From positions 906,569 through 970,568 of the forward strand of contig NZ_JACIBY010000001.1 of NCBI RefSeq assembly GCF_014195535.1: a stretch of DNA of 64,000 bases. The letters are read 5' to 3'. This DNA comes from Runella defluvii (GTDB taxonomy: Bacteria > Bacteroidota > Bacteroidia > Cytophagales > Spirosomataceae). The notes under the pieces were generated by a model. The model saw only the letters and a program-made list of their open reading frames with translations. It was not told where the DNA came from and ran no database searches. This document shows positions 36,336-42,710 of the stretch, one piece after another. How positions within the stretch are numbered: the first letter of the stretch is position 1; each line of letters begins with the position of its first letter. The translations under genes were made by a program, and so were the position numbers.

Positions 36336-37118
36336 ATGACAGAAACAGAAAAAATTTTTACCGAAATCGACAAAATAATAGAAACGGTTGACCTGTTTAA
36401 AGCCGACCCATTATTTAGTGACGAAAAAAACAGACGACAAAGTAAAATTGTTTCAATCATACCAAACGACAACGAAATATTAAAGACACTTTCTTATTTA
36501 ATTACGTTTAGCCAAAACTCTAATTCTGAAATTGTTGAACAAGTTCTAAAATCAGGAAAATTTGACAAAGCATTTAATGACTTTAAAATTGAAGAAGTCG
36601 TTAAGCTAAACCCTTGCGACATTGCAGACAATCATTGGACTTCAATAAAAGGAATTAGACAACAAGCAAAACTCTTTCACATTGTAAGTTTAGCTCGAAA
36701 AATTAAAAATATCGGTTCATTTGCAGACATTTTAAATCAGACGAACATTCCGAAATCAATAAAAACACAGAATGACATTTATGATTTTTGGAATGGCTTT
36801 GACCAGCTTTTGAATACTCTTAAAAACAATAAAATTCCATTCTTTCAATCAACTACATCTTTACTTCACTTTCTTTTAGACATCGGCTATGACTGTGTGA
36901 AACCTGATTTAGTTGTTATGAAAGTAGCGAAGAAACTTAATATAGTTGACAACGAAACAGGCGACAAAAATTTCAGAAAAACAGTTAAATTTATACAAGA
37001 GTATTCCGTTGATAGACAAATAAGACCTTCCATTATTGACTTTTATTTTCTAATTGACGAAGGGCAAATGGGAGCGAAAAAATTTGTAAAACAAGAATTT
37101 TATAAACGAGTAATTTGA
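36336..37118 (+). CDS. Cassette 3: HhH-GPD (Tag-like) fold protein, function unknown
   Basis: 260 residues. The layout suggests the helix-hairpin-helix DNA glycosylase fold of 3-methyladenine glycosylase I: LSYLITFSQNSNSEIVEQVLKSGKFDKAFNDFKIEEVVKL at about 48-90, IRQQAKLFHIVSLARKI, then TTSLLHFLLDIGYDCVKPDLVVMKVAKKL (the final helices with a KPD loop). Catalytic residues cannot be confirmed by eye, so activity on alkylated DNA is inference. Bracketed by palindromes E2 and E3. Confidence 0.5.
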   Translation: MTETEKIFTEIDKIIETVDLFKADPLFSDEKNRRQSKIVSIIPNDNEILKTLSYLITFSQNSNSEIVEQVLKSGKFDKAFNDFKIEEVVKLNPCDIADNHWTSIKGIRQQAKLFHIVSLARKIKNIGSFADILNQTNIPKSIKTQNDIYDFWNGFDQLLNTLKNNKIPFFQSTTSLLHFLLDIGYDCVKPDLVVMKVAKKLNIVDNETGDKNFRKTVKFIQEYSVDRQIRPSIIDFYFLIDEGQMGAKKFVKQEFYKRVI

Positions 37119-37148
37119 AATTAACGAACGACATAGAACAAGCCCGAA

Positions 37149-37282
37149 CCGCTAACAAGGTATTGCCAAAAGCGGGGCTGAACGGCTTCGATTGGACATT
37201 TATGCAAGGTTCAACATTCGTTCTTCGATTGAACTTTAGTGCTAAAAATCCCCGCCTTCGGCAATACCCAAAACGTTGTGTG
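37149..37282 (+). repeat. attC-like palindrome E3 (134 bp)
   Basis: Left end CCGCTAAC complements GTTAGCGG at 36295 (the start of the cassette before it). Right end GTTGTGTG does not match the left end but matches CACACAAC at 37917, the end of the next cassette. Inner arms ATTGCCAAAAGCGGGG and CCCCGCCTTCGGCAAT, top-strand A.C mismatches at 37168 and 37171. Confidence 0.82.
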
Positions 37283-37304
37283 ATATATTAAAGACAGACC
37301 GAAA

Positions 37305-37910
37305 ATGAGAATTATTTCAGAAAATAATAACGAAAGAATTCAAAACTCTTTTGACAGAATTTGTGAAAATTGCAATAATGGACTAAGTGAAACTCTCAAA
37401 AATTCACAACTTATAATTTCGGACAATTTATCCGCAGAAAGTATATACTCAAATAAAGATGAAAATTTAAAAACTATTTTTAAAAAGGCTTATAGCGAAG
37501 GATTTGGCGGAATATTGGCAAATGTAGAATACGAGAATGTTAAATCCCATTTAGTTGTATTGAATATTACCAAAATAGACGAATTTGAATTAACAGATAG
37601 TGAACTTGACGGAGTTTTTTCTCACGAATTAGGACATATATTTAATGAAAATCCTAAAAGAGAAGAGCCTTCAATTTTAAAAGGTAACACACAAATAGAA
37701 ATAGACAACGCAAAAAAAATAGAACGAAAAGAAGCAGAAACATATGCGGACTATTTTTCTAAGCGAACAAATTGTAGTCAAGGACTTATTGGTAGTATCA
37801 ACAAATATATACTTTCTGACAACTGTAAAAATAAAGAATTATTCCAAGAAAGACTTGAACAATTAAAAAAAGAAGAAGTTTTACACGGAACAATAAAACC
37901 AATAAGATAA
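37305..37910 (+). CDS. Cassette 4: HExxH metallopeptidase-like protein
   Basis: 201 residues. A zinc-peptidase signature SHELGH (H107-E108-x-x-H111) in GVFSHELGHIFNENP is followed about 30 residues later by KEAETYADYFSKR (a Glu/Asp-containing helix that could give the third ligand). This is the arrangement of ImmA/IrrE-like and related minimal metallopeptidases. No signal peptide. Substrate unknown; cutting of a repressor or an antitoxin would be typical. Bracketed by E3 and E4. Confidence 0.62.
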   Translation: MRIISENNNERIQNSFDRICENCNNGLSETLKNSQLIISDNLSAESIYSNKDENLKTIFKKAYSEGFGGILANVEYENVKSHLVVLNITKIDEFELTDSELDGVFSHELGHIFNENPKREEPSILKGNTQIEIDNAKKIERKEAETYADYFSKRTNCSQGLIGSINKYILSDNCKNKELFQERLEQLKKEEVLHGTIKPIR

Positions 37911-37916
37911 ATACGG

Positions 37917-38050
37917 CACACAACAGGCGTTTGGCTCAATGGCGGGTGACGTGGTTAATTGAACATTCTACCTCGCATCAACTTTTGTGGTGTATTGACA
38001 GTTTAGTGCTCCGAAATCCGCCACTGCGCCAAGCGCCAAAACGTTAGTAG
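37917..38050 (+). repeat. attC-like palindrome E4 (134 bp)
   Basis: Left end CACACAAC complements GTTGTGTG at 37275 (own cassette start). Right end GTTAGTAG. Inner arms TTTGGCTCAATGGCGG and CCGCCACTGCGCCAAG, with mismatches at 37936 and 37939, again the conserved positions. The AATGGCGGGTGACGTGG...AATTGAACATT half reappears in pieces at 40079-40123, 40246-40290, 41250-41294 and 41415-41459. Confidence 0.82.
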
Positions 38051-38088
38051 CAACCGTAAACGAAAACATCGAAACATAATACTAGAAT

Positions 38089-39828
38089 ATGACCAGTAGC
38101 AAATTGACAATTTTAAAGGAAGTGTTAACTCAAAAAAAATCTGAGATAGCTTCAAGTATGACAGAAGATGAATTTTTCAATCTTTTTGCAAGTGAACAAA
38201 TTCTTAAGGACTTTGAGCTATCATATGACGAATTAAATGACGGGATAGTTGAAGGAGGAAGTGATGGTGGTATAGATGCTATCTATTCGTTTATAAATGG
38301 AGAATTATTAGAAGAAGACACTGATTATACTGGGCTGAAAAAGGAAATTGTAATAGATCTTATCATCATTCAATCAAAAAATACAAATGGTTTTGCAGAA
38401 GAACCTATGAATAAGTTCATTTCATCTGCTCAAGATTTATTGAACTTATCAAATGACTTAAACTCATTAAAAGCAACATACAAAAAGGAATTAAGAAAGA
38501 AAATTGAGTTATTCAGAAACGCATACTTAAGACTTGCATCAAAATTTCCAAAATTAAATATCTCATACTATTACGCTGCACTTGCATCAGACTTACATCC
38601 TAACGTTGAAAGAAAGGTGCCACAACTTCAAAATGTAATAAATACCCAAATTAGTGACAGTAACATTACATTTTCATTTATTGGAATTGAAGAGTTATTA
38701 AGTCTTGCAAGAAAAAAACCTGTCAGAGTTAAAGCATTAAATATTGAAGGAACTCCAATTAATACTCGTGATGGTGGTTATATAGCTCTAGTTAGTCTGA
38801 CAAATTATTATGATTTCATTGCCGAGAATAATAAATTAATTAAGGCCTTTTTTGATGCAAATGTTAGGGACTATCAAGGCAAAATCGAAGTAAACCAAGC
38901 TATTTCGGACAGTTTGAAAAATCCCAACAATGAAGATTTTTGGTGGTTAAATAATGGTGTAACAATAACGGCCACAAATGCAACACTAGCAAGCCAATCT
39001 TTGACAATTGAAGACCCACAAATTGTAAATGGACTTCAATCATCACACGAGTTATTCTATCACTTTTCGACAGGTGGAAATAGAGATGACTCTCGTAAAA
39101 TAATGGTTCGGGTAATAAAGCCAATTGATGAAAAATCTAGACTTAAAATAATTAAAGCCACAAACAGCCAAACTAGTGTACCAATTGCTTCATTGAGAGC
39201 AACGGATGAAATTCACTTAAACATTGAAGATTATTTCTTATCACAAGGTTTATACTATGATAGAAGAAAGAATTACTATAAAAATTTGGGCAAGCCTGCG
39301 GAACAGATTATTAGCATACCATATTTGTCACAAATTATTACTTCAATCGCCTTAAGAGAGCCAAATAATTCAAGGGCAAGGCCTTCAACACTTATCAAAA
39401 ATGACGAAGAATATAAACGCATTTTCAGTAAAGAATATGATGTAGATATTTATGCAAAGGGAGTGCTATTACAAAAACAAGTAGAGAAGGCATTAAAAAA
39501 ATACTCACCTGAGCTAACTACAAGTGAAATTGGTGACCTTAAATTTTACGTATCTATGTTTATAGTAGCAGACACTCTGAAAAAGTTGGCATACTTTCCC
39601 AACGACATTAAAAGCATAGACCTTGCTTTAATTTCACCTGAGAAAATTAACCAAGCTATTGTTATCGTAAAAGAGATTTACGACTCGCTTGGCGGAACAA
39701 ATAAAGTAGCAAAGAGCCAAGACTTTGTTACATCAATCTTTGGGAAACTCGGTGAAATAATTGCTGAACATAAAGAACTATTGAAACAACAGAGCTTAGC
39801 GTCTAAAGCTAACAATGGGACAAATTAA
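38089..39828 (+). CDS. Cassette 5: AIPR family abortive-infection protein
   Basis: 579 residues. N-terminal PD-(D/E)XK-like nuclease signature: SDGGIDAIYSF (D63) and DLIIIQSKN (Q95-x-K97). The AIPR core follows at about 250-440 (KAFFDANVRDYQGKIEVNQAISDSLKNPNNEDFWWLNNGVTITA..., IEDPQIVNGLQSSHELFYHF, VIKPIDEKSRLKIIKATNSQTSVPIASLRA). AIPR proteins are phage-defence effectors thought to act by nucleic-acid damage or altered host physiology. A single-gene system in a cassette, bracketed by E4 and the enlarged E5. Confidence 0.82.
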   Translation: MTSSKLTILKEVLTQKKSEIASSMTEDEFFNLFASEQILKDFELSYDELNDGIVEGGSDGGIDAIYSFINGELLEEDTDYTGLKKEIVIDLIIIQSKNTNGFAEEPMNKFISSAQDLLNLSNDLNSLKATYKKELRKKIELFRNAYLRLASKFPKLNISYYYAALASDLHPNVERKVPQLQNVINTQISDSNITFSFIGIEELLSLARKKPVRVKALNIEGTPINTRDGGYIALVSLTNYYDFIAENNKLIKAFFDANVRDYQGKIEVNQAISDSLKNPNNEDFWWLNNGVTITATNATLASQSLTIEDPQIVNGLQSSHELFYHFSTGGNRDDSRKIMVRVIKPIDEKSRLKIIKATNSQTSVPIASLRATDEIHLNIEDYFLSQGLYYDRRKNYYKNLGKPAEQIISIPYLSQIITSIALREPNNSRARPSTLIKNDEEYKRIFSKEYDVDIYAKGVLLQKQVEKALKKYSPELTTSEIGDLKFYVSMFIVADTLKKLAYFPNDIKSIDLALISPEKINQAIVIVKEIYDSLGGTNKVAKSQDFVTSIFGKLGEIIAEHKELLKQQSLASKANNGTN

Positions 39829-39957
39829 TAAAACGGCAGCTGCTAATAACTAAGCCCCCGTGGTGGCCGAAGACCAAGCCATGAAACTCCCGAAAGCGTT
39901 CGAGGTTGAACGAAACTCGGGCGGGCGGTCAGTCTGGCGGTGAGTGCTCACCAAACC

Positions 39958-40075
39958 CGATGGCGCGAACGTCCAGTTCGTGTCTTTGATTATCAGGCTT
40001 CCAGCCTTGCATTCATCTATTCCAAGGCTAGAAGCCTCGGAATAGTGAGCACGAGCGATACGCCCGCGCTATCGT
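39958..40075. repeat. REP-like palindrome R1 (118 bp)
   Basis: Begins CGATGGCGCGAACGTC and ends CGCCCGCGCTATCGT; the two halves pair imperfectly (GGCTTCCAGCCTTG with CAAGGCTAGAAGCC). Same family as R2-R8. Confidence 0.75.
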
Positions 40076-40123
40076 AGGTTTTTGACACAATGGCGGGTAA
40101 TGTGGTCAATTGAACATTTTTCC

Positions 40124-40241
40124 CGATGGCGCGAACGTCCCGTTCGTGTCTTTGATTATCAGGCTTCCAGCCTTGCATTTTCCTTTCCAAGGCTAGAAGC
40201 CATCGGAATAGTGAGCACGAGCGAAACGCTCGCGCTATCGT
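40124..40241. repeat. REP-like palindrome R2 (118 bp)
   Basis: Nearly identical to R1 except near AAACGCTCGCGC. The R1 + attC-fragment unit (39958-40123) is followed by R2 + fragment, giving a ~166 bp tandem. Confidence 0.75.
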
Positions 40242-40402
40242 GGTTTTTGACACAATGGCGGGTGAAGTGGTTCATTGAACATTCTACCTCGCATCAATCC
40301 CGAAATCTTTCGGGAGGGTGTATTGATAGTTTTATAGGCAGAAATCTGCTACTGCGGCAAGTGCTTAAACGTTGGTGGTCATATTAAAATAATACCCAAA
40401 TA

Positions 40403-41098
40403 ATGAACAATCAGTTGGACAACATAAAAGCCAAACTTGAACAGCTAAGGAAACTGGACACTAATTTGGAGATTTTTGGATCTGAAAAACACAGGTACAC
40501 TCTTAATCCGACTGTTCCACTGGACACAATAATACAGTTTGAAACAAAACATAAAATCACTTTACCAAATGAATATGTCGCATTTTTGACAACTCTTGGA
40601 AATGGCGGAGTAGGACCTTTTTACGGGCTTGAACCTTTTGAAAATGCTATTTTTGGCGACTTGGACTATAAACGTAAAGACAGTTTGTTAAATCCAAGCA
40701 AACCTTTTTTACATAAGGATGCTTGGAATATGGAATTTGAGCCGACAGTTAGTGAGGAAGAAAATCAAGAAGAATACGATAGACAATACGAAGAATTTAC
40801 AGATTTATATTTTGACAGCGAGCAGACTAATGGCGTTATCGCAATTTGTAATTATGGTTGTGGTATAAGTCTAAATTTAGTCGTCAATGGACAAGAATAT
40901 GGAAATATTTGGACAGACGACAGAGGGAATGACGGTGGAATATATCCGACAATTCAACTTGGAGAAAAAGCCAAAATCAACTTTTTAGACTGGTACGAAT
41001 TGTGGCTAGACAGGTCAATTTCAGAGATGAAAATGAAACTTGACACCTCTAAAAATACTAGTAATAGGACAGAAAAACCTTGGTGGAAAATCTGGTAA
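40403..41098 (+). CDS. Cassette 6: SMI1/KNR4 (SUKH) family protein
   Basis: 231 residues. SUKH fold: PLDTIIQFETKHKITLPNEYVAFLTTLGNGGVGPFYGLEPF near the start, then GVIAICNYGCGISLNLVVNGQEYGNIWTDDRGNDGGIYP and NFLDWYELWLDRSI. SUKH proteins are often immunity proteins to polymorphic toxins. No toxin gene is next to it. Starts 25 bp after GTTGGTGG of E5; the other cassette edge (GCCAATAAC, 41118) pairs only loosely with it. Confidence 0.75.
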   Translation: MNNQLDNIKAKLEQLRKLDTNLEIFGSEKHRYTLNPTVPLDTIIQFETKHKITLPNEYVAFLTTLGNGGVGPFYGLEPFENAIFGDLDYKRKDSLLNPSKPFLHKDAWNMEFEPTVSEEENQEEYDRQYEEFTDLYFDSEQTNGVIAICNYGCGISLNLVVNGQEYGNIWTDDRGNDGGIYPTIQLGEKAKINFLDWYELWLDRSISEMKMKLDTSKNTSNRTEKPWWKIW

Positions 41099-41117
41099 AA
41101 CGCAAGAAAATACGGCT

Positions 41118-41475
41118 GCCAATAACGCCCCGATGGCGCGAATGTCTCGTTCGTGCCTTTGATTATCAGGCTTCTAGCCTTTTATTTTTCCTTTCCAAGG
41201 CTAGAAGCCTCGGAATAGTGAGCACGAGCGATACGCCCGCGCTATCGTTGTTTTGACACAATGGCGGATAATGTGGTCAATTGAACATTTTTCCCGATGG
41301 CGCGAACGTCCCGTTCGTGTCTTTTATTATCAGGCTTCCAGCCTTGCATTTTCCTTTCTAAGGCTAGAAGCCTCGGAATAGTGAGCACGAGCGATACGCC
41401 TGCGCTATCGTAGGTTTTTGACACAATGGCGGGTGATGTGGTCAATTTAACATTTTTCCCGATGGCGCGAACGTC
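41118..41475. repeat. Decayed attC-like end with two REP-like palindromes R3 and R4
   Basis: After GCCAATAAC (41118-41126) come R3 (41131-41248) and R4 (41295-41411), each followed by an attC-half fragment (41250-41294 and 41415-41459), then a cut-off CGATGGCGCGAACGTC. This repeats the R1/R2 arrangement of E5. No gene. Confidence 0.65.
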
Positions 41476-41927
41476 AAACTATTTTCAGTTCAGCATCATC
41501 AACATTACCCAATTTGATTACCTACGATTTCTCAACTCAACCAACCCTGAAGAAATCATTTTGGCCGTTTTGAGTGATTTTGGCAAAGAAAAACCCGAAA
41601 ACGCCCTCAACCAAATCATTCAAAAATTAGCCGAAACCAAAACCGACCAAACGTCGTTTCAAAAATACCTACGACAGTTGCGAGTTTTGTCTAAATTGCG
41701 TAAATTAGATGGCAGCGGCCAACCGTTTAAAATTTGACGATATGATACAGAACATGGCTAAGTACATTGATGAAGATAATGATTATCTGGTCATCAAAGC
41801 AAAGTCAAAAATTGTAGAGAACTTAATTAGAATTGGGAAACTTTCTCTAAAAGAGATTGCTGATACTGCAAGTGTTACAATTGATTTTGTAATTGGTATC
41901 CAACAAAAACTATCTGCCGATAAGTAA
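41474..41927 (+). pseudogene. Rpn-family nuclease/transposase remnant, frameshifted
   Basis: Two overlapping frames give FQFSIINITQFDYLRFLN...PEEIILAVLSDFGKEKPENALNQIIQKLAETK...YLRQLRVLSKLRKLDG and then, in another frame from 41709, KFDDMIQNMAKYIDEDNDYLVIKAKSKIVENLIRIGKLSLKEIADTASVTIDFVIGIQQKL. Together they match the middle and C-terminus of Rpn (PD-(D/E)XK recombination-promoting nuclease) proteins. The N-terminal nuclease half is gone: the frame begins at the REP-like junction at 41460-41475. A frameshift lies near 41709-41737. Confidence 0.6.
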
Positions 41928-41934
41928 TAACCCC

Positions 41935-42052
41935 CGATGGCGCGAACGTCTCGTTCGTGTCTTTTATTATCAGGCTTCCAGCCTTGCATTCTTCCTTTCT
42001 AAGGCTAGAAACCTCGGAATAGTGAGCACGAGCGATACGCCCGCGCTATCGT
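41935..42052. repeat. REP-like palindrome R5 (118 bp)
   Basis: CGATGGCGCGAACGTCTCGTT...CGCGCTATCGT; same family as R1-R4, just downstream of the Rpn remnant. Confidence 0.75.
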
Positions 42053-42057
42053 GCATA

Positions 42058-42195
42058 CTACCAAAGTATTTTCAAACCCTCTGATTCGTAAAGTTGAATA
42101 GATGGGTCACAACTCAAGAGGGTGTAGTTTTCAGAAATAGCCAGCCAAATCAACATTTTATCAAAAGGGTCTTTGTGGTAATTGCCTGTTAAGTG
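42058..42195 (-). pseudogene. VapC/PIN-domain toxin C-terminal remnant
   Basis: On the minus strand an uninterrupted frame after a stop reads HLTGNYHKDPFDKMLIWLAI and then SENYTLLSCDPSIQLYESEGLKILW-stop, the C-terminal third of a PIN-domain ribonuclease toxin (HxDPFD block). The upstream PIN half is absent. It overlaps the last codons of the antitoxin gene in another frame, so a deletion has joined the two. Confidence 0.65.
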
Positions 42196-42430
42196 CTAGT
42201 CCCAAAAACTCCTCCTCGGTCATTTTGAAATCATCCGCAAATGTTACTGTCATTTTACCTTCCAAGAGCCCCAAAGGTCTTTTTTTCGGTTTTTCGCTGC
42301 TTTTGGGGACTAAATACGCCACAATTTCTTTTTTCTTACCAAAAGCGATAGCGATTTTTTCACCACTTTGTACGTCTTTCAAAATTTCTGAAAAATTAGC
42401 TTTCAAATCTCCGACGGTCATTGTTCTCAT
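42161..42430 (-). CDS. Phd/YefM-family antitoxin, C-terminus altered
   Basis: 89 residues. N-terminal DNA-binding part MRTMTVGDLKANFSEILKDVQSGEKIAIAFGKKKEIVAYLVPK is a clear Phd/YefM motif. The C-terminal part (MTVTFADDFKMTEEEFLGL) is the toxin-neutralising tail; the last ~10 residues (ALNRQLPQRPF) read through into the toxin remnant and are probably not native. The gene may be an orphan antitoxin. Divergent to the cassettes and bounded by REP-like repeats. Confidence 0.7.
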   Translation of the reverse strand: MRTMTVGDLKANFSEILKDVQSGEKIAIAFGKKKEIVAYLVPKSSEKPKKRPLGLLEGKMTVTFADDFKMTEEEFLGLALNRQLPQRPF

Positions 42431-42485
42431 CTTTGTACTTTTTTACTCAAATCTACTATTTTCTTGCCAAGTTGTCAAGAAGGAT

Positions 42486-42587
42486 TTCGTTCGTGTCTTT
42501 TATTATCAGGCTTCTAGTCTTGCATTTTCCTTTCTAAGGCTAGAAACCTCGGAATAGTGAGCACGAGCGATACGCCCGCGCTATCGT
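42486..42587. repeat. REP-like palindrome R6, left end truncated
   Basis: TCGTTCGTGTCTTTTATTATCAGGCTTCTAGTCTTGC...CGCGCTATCGT; lacks the CGATGGCGCGAACG start. Confidence 0.7.
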
Positions 42588-42631
42588 GTCTTTACTGTAT
42601 GGAAAAGAGAAATAGCAAACAAGAAGGCAAC

Positions 42632-42685
42632 CTAGCTGCCCTCGACCACCGCGTCGTGGACACCGCGCACGGGAAGGGCGTTTAA
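42632..42685 (+). pseudogene. Fragment of an E2 acyltransferase core gene
   Basis: Translates LAALDHRVVDTAHGKGV-stop, matching residues about 230-247 of the 33028-33819 protein (LGAALDHRVVDASHGGKL), with a 14 bp identical stretch (GCCCTCGACCACCG) and further scattered identity. It stands exactly at the right end of the AT-rich island, whose left neighbour is the intact gene. Confidence 0.65.
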
Positions 42686-42710
42686 GTGATTCAAAATCAA
42701 TGTATTGGTT

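Larger units (their letters stand above)
39842..40378 (+). repeat. Enlarged attC-like palindrome E5 with REP insertions
   Basis: Left end GCTAATAAC (39842-39850) is one base off the complement of GTTAGTAGC at 38043; right end GTTGGTGG at 40371. Instead of 134 bp it spans 537 bp: attC-half pieces (TTTTTGACACAATGGCGGGT...) at 40079-40123 and 40246-40290 alternate with two ~118 bp REP-like palindromes (39958-40075 and 40124-40241). It holds no gene. Confidence 0.7.

Noticed and set aside
35461..38050. Plain MITEs or ordinary terminators between genes
   Set aside because: Lengths are constant at 134-135 bp, ends are complementary to the start of their own cassette and mismatched within the element, and there is no target duplication or T-run. 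Integron-cassette logic explains this better.
39958..42587. CRISPR-like spacing of repeats
   Set aside because: The 118 bp units are long palindromes, and the material between them is attC-like fragments or genes, not unique spacers.
42632..42685. tRNA-type attachment site at the right end of the island
   Set aside because: The sequence is a protein-coding E2 fragment and shows no tRNA structure; no exact direct repeat long enough for an att site was found, only 14 identical bases.
33820..42690. Prophage or ICE
   Set aside because: No phage structural, conjugation, integrase or replication genes; only cassette-like single genes.
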